Source: an uncultured Collinsella sp. (GTDB lineage Bacteria; Actinomycetota; Coriobacteriia; Coriobacteriales; Coriobacteriaceae). Taken from it: a stretch of DNA of 15,061 bases. How positions within the stretch are numbered: the first letter of the stretch is position 1; each line of letters begins with the position of its first letter. Both the position numbers and the translations under genes were made by a program. The DNA lies in NCBI GenBank assembly GCA_900757705.1, contig CAAEOW010000092.1:1-15061 (forward strand), in the 5' to 3' direction. A model generated the notes under the pieces. That model did no database searches and was not told the DNA's origin. It saw nothing but the letters and a program-made list of their open reading frames with translations. Below are positions 8,858 through 14,616 of this stretch, one piece after another.

Positions 8858-8932
8858 GGGCTTCCTTTCGCGTCTGATAGGGCGAAACGCCATTGTTGCA
8901 CATTGAAGCGCACTTCAGGCAAGCGCGATGCG

Positions 8933-8963
8933 AAAAGCGCCCGCGCCGTACTTGCGCCGGCGC
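8933..8963 (-). terminator. Probable rho-independent terminator of rmuC
   Basis: A 10-bp GC stem with one mismatch (8937-8946 with 8954-8963) and a 7-nt loop is followed on the minus strand by TTTTCGC. It starts 8 bp after the rmuC stop. The T-run is short, so the call is moderate. Confidence 0.55.
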
Positions 8964-8970
8964 CCCGCCG

Positions 8971-10335
8971 TCAGATGCAGCTAGTCCTCGTCTTTTTGGT
9001 CTGCGGGCAGTCTGCGGACTCCAAGCCCAAAATCGCGTCGGCCTCCCGCGCGTCTTCCAGCGCGTCGATGTCCTTGAGTTTGCGCTCCATGACGTTGGTG
9101 CGCGTGGTGATGATGCCCTCGACCGTTTTGCCCGCGGTCTCGATCTGCTGCCGGGCGCGGCGCAGCGCCGCCTGATAGCGCGGTAGTTCGGCCTTGACGG
9201 CGGAAAGCACGCGTAGCACGTCGTCGGTGCGCTTTTGCAGCCTAAACGTCTGGTAGCTCATCTGCAGGCTGTTGAGGATGGCCGCCATGGTGCTGGGGCC
9301 GGCAACGTTGACGTGATAGTCGCGGCCCAGGGTCTCGATAAGCCCAGGGCGCGTGACGACCTCGGCGTACAGGCCCTCAAACGGAACGAACAGAATGCCA
9401 AAGTTGGTGGTCGCGGGCACGCTCAGGTACTTTTCGCAGATGTCCTTTGCCTCGCGCTTCACCATGGTGTCGAGCGTCTTGCGCGCGGCGGCGACGGCCT
9501 CCGCGTCGCCCGACTCCTGAGCGTCGAGCAGATGCTCATACGCATCGCCCGGGAATTTGGAGTCGATTGGCAGCAGCACGGGGTCTCCCTCGTCTACCGG
9601 CAGCTTGACGGCAAACTCAACGCGCTCCGAGGCGCCGGGCTTGGTGGCGACGTTTTCCAGATACTGGTCGGGCGTAAGGATGTCCGCCAGGATCGCGCCC
9701 AGCTGCACCTCGCCCAAAATGCCACGCGCCTTGACATTGCCCAGCACGCGTTTAAGGTCGCCCACGCCGGTGGCGATAGATTGCATATCGCCCAGGCCCT
9801 TATACACGGCCTCGAGCTGGTCGCTCACCTGCTTAAACGATGCCGACAGACGGTCGTTGAGCGTACGGGAGAGTTTCTCGTCCACCGTCGCGCGCATCTG
9901 ATCGAGCTGCACGTTGTTGTCCTTGCGGATGGCGCCCAGCTGGGCATCGACCGTCTCGCGCACCTTGTCCAGGCGGTGCTCGATGCCCTCGCGGTTGGCG
10001 CCGAGCTGTTGGGCCGTCTCGCGGCGCAGGTCATCCATACGGTCGCCAGCCTGCGAGAACTCACGCGCGATGGTCAGGTAGCGCTGCTGCTCTACAGCGG
10101 CGTCGGTCGTCTGCTGCTGCGCGATGGCATTTGCCGTGCGGCGAGTTTCGGCAAGCGTAACGTTGAGGACATCGAGCGTACTGTTGGCCTGCTCGAGCGC
10201 CGCGAGCGTCTCCGCGCCGTTGCCGCCACGCTCTCGCAACTCGGCACGAAGGCCCTTAAGCTGCAGGGCACAAGCCACGGCAACCCCCACCGCCACCAAG
10301 GCAATCACAACAAGCACAATATCAATAGCAGACAT
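8971..10335 (-). CDS. rmuC: DNA recombination protein RmuC homologue
   Basis: A 454-residue RmuC-family protein. Seen: one N-terminal membrane anchor (about 5-25); a long coiled-coil stretch (about 28-200, rich in heptad Leu, Glu, Arg and Gln); then the RmuC nuclease-like core, with GILGEVQLGAIL (205-216), LPIDSKFPGDAY (255-266), FVPFEGLYAEV (316-326) and AGPSTMAAILNSLQM (345-359). The IDSKFP segment carries the conserved Asp and Lys of the restriction-endonuclease-like fold. In E. coli, RmuC limits inversions at short inverted repeats; biochemistry of the family is thin. The ATG at 10335 is preceded by GGCGGAG; an upstream in-frame start at 10368 has no ribosome site. It is followed by its own terminator and preceded by a 124-bp spacer. 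Confidence 0.95.
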   Translation of the reverse strand: MSAIDIVLVVIALVAVGVAVACALQLKGLRAELRERGGNGAETLAALEQANSTLDVLNVTLAETRRTANAIAQQQTTDAAVEQQRYLTIAREFSQAGDRMDDLRRETAQQLGANREGIEHRLDKVRETVDAQLGAIRKDNNVQLDQMRATVDEKLSRTLNDRLSASFKQVSDQLEAVYKGLGDMQSIATGVGDLKRVLGNVKARGILGEVQLGAILADILTPDQYLENVATKPGASERVEFAVKLPVDEGDPVLLPIDSKFPGDAYEHLLDAQESGDAEAVAAARKTLDTMVKREAKDICEKYLSVPATTNFGILFVPFEGLYAEVVTRPGLIETLGRDYHVNVAGPSTMAAILNSLQMSYQTFRLQKRTDDVLRVLSAVKAELPRYQAALRRARQQIETAGKTVEGIITTRTNVMERKLKDIDALEDAREADAILGLESADCPQTKKTRTSCI

Positions 10336-10459
10336 AAACTCCGCCCAACAAACCCAATCGAGCACCAATCAAAAACCGCGATTAATCTTACCCTGTCAAA
10401 CGCAGCTCATGTCCAATCGAGCGCAGACAAGTTACCTTTGCGCTATGGGTGCTGGTCTG

Positions 10460-10894
10460 CTAGCTCTCCCAGCTGACGCGGATAGTTGCTGCGACATCCC
10501 CCAAGCGCTGACCGAGAGCTGCCAAGTGCTGAAGTACCTCATTGGGCGAGGCGCCGTTGAGAATGCACGTGAGGGCATATGAGGCCAAGAAGATTGCCGC
10601 GAGCCCCAGCGGGATCAGCACGATCATCGCCAGCGTACGCAGGCGCTGGGCCCAGCGACGGTGACGCGCACGATGCTTGTCGAACGCGAGCTCCTGCGCA
10701 TATGAATCTTGCTGTACGGAATAGGCCTCTGGCGCCGATTCACACCCGGGCACAGCTGCAGGTACAGCAGCGGGCACGACGTTTTGCACGGGCGCCTGGT
10801 TGGCAACCCCTTGCATTTGCATCTCCATGAGTCGTTGCTGCTGACGCAGCATGCGCTCAGCTTGTTGCTGCGGAGTCTCAAGAAACAGATCCAT
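10460..10894 (-). CDS. Hypothetical single-pass membrane protein, Gln-rich N-terminus
   Basis: A 144-residue protein I do not recognise. Seen: an N-terminal Gln/Met-rich amphipathic stretch (about 8-33, with QQQ repeats and MEMQMQ), a Pro/Ala/Val linker (about 34-60, PAAVPAAVPG), a basic segment KHRARHRRWAQRLR (73-86), one hydrophobic helix (about 87-111), and a short C-terminal amphipathic helix. By the positive-inside rule the N-terminus would be cytoplasmic with about 33 residues outside. The ATG at 10894 has GGAGG 5 nt upstream; a TTG at 10906 is the alternative. It is separated from its neighbours by a 124-bp gap on one side and a 465-bp spacer on the other, so it is likely a stand-alone gene. 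Function unknown. Confidence 0.75.
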   Translation of the reverse strand: MDLFLETPQQQAERMLRQQQRLMEMQMQGVANQAPVQNVVPAAVPAAVPGCESAPEAYSVQQDSYAQELAFDKHRARHRRWAQRLRTLAMIVLIPLGLAAIFLASYALTCILNGASPNEVLQHLAALGQRLGDVAATIRVSWES

Positions 10895-10999
10895 GTTGGC
10901 CTCCAAAATCGGGGCATTCGGCGCTTACGACCAGCATCCCGCACCACCATGACCGCGACAACGCAATCGCCGGCAATAGCCACAAAGTTTCTTTTGCTC

Positions 11000-11017
11000 A
11001 AAAGCTGTCGAAAAGCT
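11000..11017. repeat. Two AAAAGCT repeats spaced exactly 11 bp
   Basis: AAAAGCT occurs at 11000-11006 and again at 11011-11017, one helical turn apart, upstream of the membrane-protein gene that starts at 10894. The left copy is also the second half of the palindrome CTTTTGCTCAAAAG (10991-11004). Confidence 0.45.
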
Positions 11018-11091
11018 CAACAACTCCCCTACCAGCACTTTCTCTGAGCTTTTTTCGCCAGCAATCTTTTGGCCTTCCGCCCTTACGCCAA

Positions 11092-11125
11092 CTGACCAAA
11101 ATCTAACCAAAAGCTTGACGAAAAC
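11092..11125. repeat. Three tandem imperfect 11-bp repeats
   Basis: CTGACCAAAAT, CTAACCAAAAG and CTTGACGAAAAC follow one another without a gap. Tandem 11-bp direct repeats are the usual layout of OmpR/PhoB-type response-regulator sites, so this could be an operator, but no regulator of that type is in the window. Confidence 0.45.
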
Positions 11126-11139
11126 TGTGAAGACAGGGA

Positions 11140-11333
11140 CCCCACACAAAAACGTGCCGCCCCAAAAGGGGCGGCACGCAAACCAATCTATTAGCCAAAA
11201 CTCGTTGGCAAGCCCGCGTCGTCAGACCCGCGGCGCATGCCTTTGCCTCGCGCGACCCTGCGAAGCCGTAAGCGAGAGGGAAAGGGATGCGCCGCGGGTC
11301 TGACGCCCGGAGCGGTGAAACCAGCAGTTGCCC
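11140..11333 (-). repeat. Structured intergenic repeat, copy A (3' of the 209-residue membrane protein)
   Basis: A 194-bp sequence repeated at 12068-12262 in the same orientation. By eye the copies differ by five substitutions and one inserted C, about 97% identical. Read on the minus strand it holds a large hairpin with 19-bp perfect arms (11220-11238 with 11287-11305), extended inward by CCTTT/AAAGG and CTCGC/GCGAG and outward by GGCAA/TTGCC, then a single-stranded stretch, then a terminator. Its upstream end lies 26 bp after the stop of the gene ending at 11360, so it would form that transcript's 3' untranslated region. No protein is conserved between the copies. It may be a dispersed repeat family or a structured RNA. 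Confidence 0.85.
11147..11178 (-). terminator. Terminator at the end of repeat copy A
   Basis: A perfect 11-bp stem (11153-11163 with 11168-11178) with a 4-nt loop, followed on the minus strand by TTTTTGTG. It is the distal end of repeat copy A and terminates the transcript of the gene ending at 11360. Confidence 0.88.
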
Positions 11334-11359
11334 CGCGCTCCGCAGTCGGTGAAAGCAGA

Positions 11360-11989
11360 TCACATACCCGCGAGACCTCGAGCTGCGGTGGCACACATAA
11401 ACGCCAGGACTAGGATCACGAGTGAGCCCGCGATGTCGACCAGCACGCCCATTGCGCGACGCTCAAACAGCCAGCTCTCAAAGTGCGGAGCGACGTTGCG
11501 CCAAACACGCCACAACAAGATGCCCATACCGATGACGCCCGGGATATTGAGCAGTAGGATCTCGGAGCACAAAAGACCGATCAGGTTGCCGGCGGCAAAA
11601 CCAGCGTCGCCCTCGCAGTATTTGCGATAGACCATGTATAGCATGTACGCCGCAAACGGCTGCAGGCACGCAGAGATAAACGTGACCACCATCGAGGGGT
11701 CCTGCGAAAAGACATCGGTGAGCTTATCCACGCTCGTGGCGTCCTTCGAGGCCAGGAACAAACCGATGACCACCACGGGCACCACACCCAAGATGACCTC
11801 GACCATCGTGAACAGCTTGGCAGTCAAGTCCTCACTCGCCGAATTCAAATGAGGCGCCCACTCAGGATGAGCATGCGCACCGGCTTTCTTCTTATCGGCA
11901 CGCTCTGCCTTGCCGCCCTCAACAACCCGACGCTCAGGATCCTTACGAGTCCCAGCAGCAGCCACCCGAGCCCGAGATTTCTTACCCAT
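11360..11989 (-). CDS. Hypothetical multi-pass membrane protein, Lys/Arg-rich N-terminus
   Basis: A 209-residue protein I cannot assign to a family. Seen: a hydrophilic, basic N-terminal tail of about 55 residues (KKSRAR, RKDPERR, ADKKKAGAHAHPEW), then about four to five hydrophobic segments (roughly 60-80, 99-121, 132-160 which may be two, and 181-203). The loop between segments two and three contains MVYRKYCEGDAGF. The ATG at 11989 is chosen with GTGAGG upstream; GTG and TTG codons three and two codons earlier are alternatives. It is flanked on both sides by the same 195-bp repeat in direct orientation and has no operon partners. Function unknown; the context gives no hint of role. Confidence 0.8.
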   Translation of the reverse strand: MGKKSRARVAAAGTRKDPERRVVEGGKAERADKKKAGAHAHPEWAPHLNSASEDLTAKLFTMVEVILGVVPVVVIGLFLASKDATSVDKLTDVFSQDPSMVVTFISACLQPFAAYMLYMVYRKYCEGDAGFAAGNLIGLLCSEILLLNIPGVIGMGILLWRVWRNVAPHFESWLFERRAMGVLVDIAGSLVILVLAFMCATAARGLAGM

Positions 11990-12067
11990 AACCAACACCT
12001 CACAAGAGGAAACGAATAGCCAACGCTACCCAGTGTACCCCCTAAGCAACATCACCGCCCCAACTGG

Positions 12068-12262
12068 CCCCATACAAAAACGTGCCGCCCCCAAAAGGGG
12101 CGGCACGCAAACCAATCTATTAGCCAAAACTCGTTGGCAAGCCCGCGCCGTCAGACCCGCGGCGTATGCCTTTGCCTCGCGCGACTCTGCGAAGCCGTGA
12201 GCGAGAGGGAAAGGGATGCGCCGCGGGTCTGACGCCCGGAGCGGTGAAACCAGCAGTTGCCC
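12068..12262 (-). repeat. Structured intergenic repeat, copy B (3' of rubrerythrin)
   Basis: Second copy of the repeat at 11140-11333, same orientation, 928 bp away. The 19-bp arms lie at 12149-12167 and 12216-12234; one arm position differs from copy A (C to T on the plus strand), turning a pair into A·C if the minus strand is the RNA. Beyond its end, positions 12263-12285 carry an extra fragment (CTGCGAAGCCGTGAGCGAG) that duplicates the apical part of the hairpin. It follows the rubrerythrin stop (12331) by 68 bp. Confidence 0.85.
12075..12107 (-). terminator. Terminator at the end of repeat copy B
   Basis: An 11-bp perfect stem (12081-12091 with 12097-12107), 5-nt loop, then TTTTTGTA on the minus strand. 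It should terminate the rubrerythrin transcript. Confidence 0.88.
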
Positions 12263-12305
12263 TGCGAAGCCGTGAGCGAGGAGGGAAGGTAGTCCGGCCC
12301 TCCCG

Positions 12306-12336
12306 GCCCAGCTCATGCTAGCGCCAAGCGCTAGTA
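12306..12336. repeat. Short hairpin directly after rubrerythrin
   Basis: CTAGCGC and GCGCTAG pair across a 3-nt loop immediately after the rubrerythrin stop codon. There is no T-run on either side, so it is more likely a transcript-stabilising hairpin than a terminator. Confidence 0.35.
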
Positions 12337-12870
12337 GTTCACCACTTGCTCCTCAAAGTACGCCTTCGGGTGGTTACAAACCGGGCACACCTCAGGCGCC
12401 TCGGCACCAACGTGCAGGTGCCCGCAGTTCAGGCACTTCCACACCTTCACGCCCTCGCGCTCAAACACCTCGCCCGACTCGATGCGCTCGACGAGCTTGT
12501 TGTAGCGCTCCTCGTGGGCCTTCTCGACGGCGGCGACACCACGGAACTTTGCGGCAATCTCGGCAAAGCCCTCTTCCTCGGCGGTCTTGGCAAACTCGTC
12601 GTACATCGTGGTCCACTCGTAGTTCTCACCCGCGGCGGCATCGCGCAGATTGTCCAGGGTATCGGGGACGGCGCCATCGTGCAGATACTTAAACCACAGT
12701 TTGGCGTGCTCGGACTCGTTGCCAGCCGTCTCGGCAAAGATGTTCGAGATCTGAACGTAGCCGTCCTTCTTTGCCTTGGAGGCATAGTAGCGATACTTGG
12801 CGTGTGCCTGGGACTCACCGGCAAAAGCGGTCTCGAGGTTCTTCTTGGTTTGGGAATTCTCAAAATCCAT
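12331..12870 (-). CDS. rbr: Rubrerythrin (non-haem di-iron peroxidase with rubredoxin domain)
   Basis: A 179-residue rubrerythrin, the cytosolic peroxide reductase of anaerobes that reduces H2O2 to water using electrons passed through its rubredoxin centre. Seen: a four-helix di-iron domain (about 1-135) with the ligand motifs FAGES (E19), NESEH (E52, H55), GENYE (E82, E85) and EKAHEER (E116, H119), and a C-terminal rubredoxin-like domain (about 143-175) with cysteines C146, C149, C162 and C165 as CX2C and CX2C. The length is typical of two-domain rubrerythrin and nothing is missing. The ATG at 12870 has GAAGGGAAG upstream; a TTG six codons earlier overlaps that site and is rejected. It is a separate unit 114 bp downstream of the mutY-like gene, with an inverted repeat in the spacer. 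Its presence points to an anaerobic host. Confidence 0.96.
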   Translation of the reverse strand: MDFENSQTKKNLETAFAGESQAHAKYRYYASKAKKDGYVQISNIFAETAGNESEHAKLWFKYLHDGAVPDTLDNLRDAAAGENYEWTTMYDEFAKTAEEEGFAEIAAKFRGVAAVEKAHEERYNKLVERIESGEVFEREGVKVWKCLNCGHLHVGAEAPEVCPVCNHPKAYFEEQVVNY

Positions 12871-12941
12871 AGGTGTACTTCCCTTCAACGCATGCCGCCC
12901 GTAGGCTTCGAGCGGCCTCGTCTTTAGGATGCCCTCATGTC

Positions 12942-12979
12942 GGAAATCTAAACCTTACAATCCTGTTCTTCAGATTTCC
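12942..12979. promoter_or_regulatory. Inverted repeat in the rubrerythrin upstream region
   Basis: GGAAATCT (12942-12949) and AGATTTCC (12972-12979) form perfect 8-bp arms around a 22-bp centre, 72-109 bp upstream of the rubrerythrin ATG. There is no T-run, so it is not an obvious terminator for the mutY-like gene ending at 12985. An operator is possible; it does not match a PerR or Fur box that I know. Confidence 0.35.
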
Positions 12980-12984
12980 ACGGG

Positions 12985-13890
12985 CTAAATGCTCAGCCAG
13001 CGATCGCCCTCGGCTCGGCAAAAGCCCTCACGCTCCAGGTCGGCCAGAATGCCCGCGACAAGCTCGCGCTCGACCGGCCCGCGCCCAGCCGCCGCTTCCA
13101 TATCGTTAACGCCCACCACGGCATCAGCAAGCGTAATCCCCGCCGGTTGGCCATCGCGCGCTGCCAGCAACATGCGCACGATATGCGCGCGCTTTTGGCG
13201 ACGTGAGCCCTCAAACTTTGATTGACGGCTATAGCCCGCCGAGCGCCTGGACGGATTGGGCAACGTCTTTTTTAGATATGCGCCGTAGTCCAGCAACGCG
13301 TAATACCACGCGCGCGGCGTGTCGGCATCATCGAGCGGCACGGCAAAGGGAGCGATCTCGTCGGTCGCCGCACCGGGGACCGCCGGACAGGCCGCCTGAA
13401 TCAGCGGCACCAGCTCGCGGTCGGGAACAGCCGGTACATCGGGAAAGAAGTGATGCAGAAAGACCGTGCGCACGTTGGTCTCCAGATACACGCCTGGAAG
13501 GTCAAACGCAAACGACCGGATACCTTGCGCCGTTGCCGGGCCAATACCAGGCAGAGCGACCAAGTCACGCGTCTCACGCGGAAACTCACCGTCCCAGTCC
13601 TCCACAACGCGCTGAGCGGCCTTGTGGAGCGCCAGAGCGCGTCGGTTGTAGCCCATGCCCTGCCAAGCGTCCAAAACATCGGAAGGCGCGGCTTGGGCAA
13701 GCGCCTGCACGGTCGGAAAGCGATCGAGCCACGCCGGCATACGCGTCTCCACGCGTGGCACCTGTGTTTGCTGCAACATGACCTCGGAAAGCCAAATGAT
13801 GTACGGATCGCGCGTGCGGCGCCACGGAAGGTCGCGATAACGCAGGACCCCTTCCGAACGAATCATCGAACGAAAGGGGTCCTGAATCAT
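12985..13890 (-). CDS. mutY: MutY-like A/G-specific adenine glycosylase lacking the Fe-S cluster motif
   Basis: A 301-residue HhH-GPD glycosylase. MutY removes adenine mispaired with 8-oxoguanine. Seen: LPWRRTRDPYIIWLSEVMLQ (21-40), the MutY N-terminal signature with E36 at the catalytic Glu position; QGMGYNRRA (77-85); the helix-hairpin-helix LPGIGPATAQGI (113-124); then YLETNVRTV (135-143), where MutY normally has LDGNV or LDTNV, so the conserved Asp is replaced by E137. The C-terminal CX6CX2CX5C cluster motif is absent; the region after 200 is Arg/Ser-rich without cysteines, followed by a short winged-helix-like tail rather than the NUDIX-like 8-oxoG recognition domain. It is shorter than the usual ~350 residues. 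The start is set by AAGGAG 7 nt upstream. It lies 21 bp after the Rrf2 gene, almost surely one operon. A related HhH glycosylase of different specificity is possible. Confidence 0.82.
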   Translation of the reverse strand: MIQDPFRSMIRSEGVLRYRDLPWRRTRDPYIIWLSEVMLQQTQVPRVETRMPAWLDRFPTVQALAQAAPSDVLDAWQGMGYNRRALALHKAAQRVVEDWDGEFPRETRDLVALPGIGPATAQGIRSFAFDLPGVYLETNVRTVFLHHFFPDVPAVPDRELVPLIQAACPAVPGAATDEIAPFAVPLDDADTPRAWYYALLDYGAYLKKTLPNPSRRSAGYSRQSKFEGSRRQKRAHIVRMLLAARDGQPAGITLADAVVGVNDMEAAAGRGPVERELVAGILADLEREGFCRAEGDRWLSI

Positions 13891-13911
13891 ATCTATGCTC
13901 CTTATGCGGCG

Positions 13912-14397
13912 CTATTCCTCCCGGCATGTATACGCACAGGTGGCGTACTCGGGAAACGCTTCGCGGTCGGCGAACTTGGGATCGACGGCCGGGAACTGGC
14001 GGTGAGCGACGATGTCGCCGAGCGAAACGGAATCGAGGTAGTCGCGCATCAACGCTTGAGCTCCGGCCCACAGGGGATGATAGCAGCACGTGCCCATGCG
14101 TGCACAGTCGCCATCGGGTGCGGTGCAATCATTCATAACCATAGGGCCCTGAACGGCCTCGACGACCTGACGAATGGTGACGTCGTCCGGACTGACCTTG
14201 AGACGCATGCCACCGTGGACGCCACGCAGGCTCTCCACAATACCGGCCTGGACCAAACCGTGCTGAATCGAGCGGGCAAACGAATACGGAACATTGACCT
14301 CTTCGGCAGCGGTGCGAACAGAAAGCAAACGCTCCGGATCCTCGGCAAGCATCGCCAACATACGAAGGGCGTAATCAGTCTTCCTCGATATGTCCAT
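13912..14397 (-). CDS. Rrf2 family transcriptional regulator with a cysteine cluster motif
   Basis: A 161-residue Rrf2-family DNA-binding protein. Seen: MDISRKTDYALRML (1-14) typical of the family start, a winged helix-turn-helix (about 25-66, including LSVRTAAEEVNVPYSFARSI), the wing GVHGGMRL (59-66), and the ligand region C91-X6-C98-X5-C104 with an adjacent C105. IscR and NsrR use three cysteines at nearly these places to bind an Fe-S cluster and sense cluster status or nitric oxide, so redox sensing is likely here. The C-terminus adds two more cysteines (C154, C158). The ATG has AAAGGGG 4 nt upstream. It is followed at 21 bp by the mutY-like gene. Its ~150-nt leader is full of palindromes, suggesting autoregulation. 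The exact ligand (Fe-S, NO, other) is not determined. Confidence 0.92.
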   Translation of the reverse strand: MDISRKTDYALRMLAMLAEDPERLLSVRTAAEEVNVPYSFARSIQHGLVQAGIVESLRGVHGGMRLKVSPDDVTIRQVVEAVQGPMVMNDCTAPDGDCARMGTCCYHPLWAGAQALMRDYLDSVSLGDIVAHRQFPAVDPKFADREAFPEYATCAYTCREE

Positions 14398-14422
14398 TTT
14401 TCCCCTTTCAAGGAATACGAAC

Positions 14423-14450
14423 AGCTCGAACGAGCTCCGGGGCCGAGCTT
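14423..14450. promoter_or_regulatory. Overlapping AGCTCG palindromes just before the Rrf2 start
   Basis: AGCTCGAACGAGCT (14423-14436) is a perfect palindrome with 6-bp arms, and its right arm can instead pair with GAGCT at 14445-14449 across CCGGGGCC. The two pairings are mutually exclusive in RNA. It lies 26 nt upstream of the start codon and could be an operator or a translational switch. Confidence 0.3.
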
Positions 14451-14475
14451 GTGTCGAGACGCTAAATGACCGCTA

Positions 14476-14540
14476 GGACATCCAAATGGTAAATCGGATA
14501 TCCACTGAACGCCGCGCTTGGAGCGAAATGCATCAGATGC
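14476..14540. promoter_or_regulatory. Candidate operator palindromes downstream of the Rrf2 promoter
   Basis: GGACATCC and GGATATCC form a 7-of-8 inverted repeat with a 12-bp centre (about 14476-14504), and GCATCAGATGC (14530-14540) is a perfect odd palindrome about 10-20 bp after the predicted transcription start. Rrf2 proteins bind palindromes of this size, so autoregulation is plausible but not shown. Confidence 0.3.
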
Positions 14541-14557
14541 GGCCTACAGTGCAATTT

Positions 14558-14587
14558 AGTATAACCTAACCCCCCTGTCTCGTTGAA
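14558..14587 (-). promoter_or_regulatory. Probable promoter of the Rrf2-mutY operon
   Basis: On the minus strand TATACT (14558-14563) is a good -10 box, with a weak TTCAAC (14582-14587) 18 bp upstream as -35. It predicts a start near 14551 and a leader of about 150 nt. A nested palindrome (14584-14616, core TGTTGCGCAACA at 14592-14603) overlaps the -35 region, a typical place for a repressor or activator site. Confidence 0.4.
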
Positions 14588-14616
14588 CAGGTGTTGCGCA
14601 ACAAAGCTGTTGTTCA
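14584..14616. promoter_or_regulatory. Nested palindrome overlapping the -35 of the Rrf2 promoter
   Basis: Outer arms TGAACA (14584-14589) and TGTTCA (14611-14616) enclose the perfect 12-bp palindrome TGTTGCGCAACA (14592-14603). The position over the presumed -35 suggests a protein-binding site. I do not know the binding factor. Confidence 0.35.

Larger units (their letters stand above)
10895..11139. other. Gene-free spacer upstream of the 144-residue membrane protein
   Basis: About 245 bp without a credible gene. The only minus-strand frame (10925-11149) lacks a ribosome site and resembles no family. The spacer is noticeably richer in A/T than its surroundings and carries two clusters of direct repeats with an 11-bp period, listed separately. 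The promoter of the 10460-10894 gene should lie here, but I see no convincing -35/-10 pair. Confidence 0.6.

Noticed and set aside
10371..10399. Perfect -35 hexamer TTGACA (minus strand, 10394-10399) upstream of rmuC
   Set aside because: At 16-18 bp spacing the -10 position reads GGTTTT, GTTTTT or TTTTTG, which is too poor to call a promoter.
9235..10476. 413-codon plus-strand open frame opposite rmuC
   Set aside because: Shadow of RmuC; no motif and no ribosome site.
10925..11149. 74-codon minus-strand frame in the spacer upstream of the 144-residue protein
   Set aside because: No ribosome site, starts inside the terminator-repeat boundary and resembles nothing known.
11140..12262. CRISPR array or insertion sequence for the repeats
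   Set aside because: Only two copies, with a gene between them, no short regular spacers, no transposase and no visible target-site duplication.
11103..12316. A shared ~67-residue minus-strand frame in both copies of the 195-bp repeat
   Set aside because: All four substitutions inside it change an amino acid (Y/H, G/E, C/Y, T/A), there is no common start, and the hairpin structure explains the conservation better.
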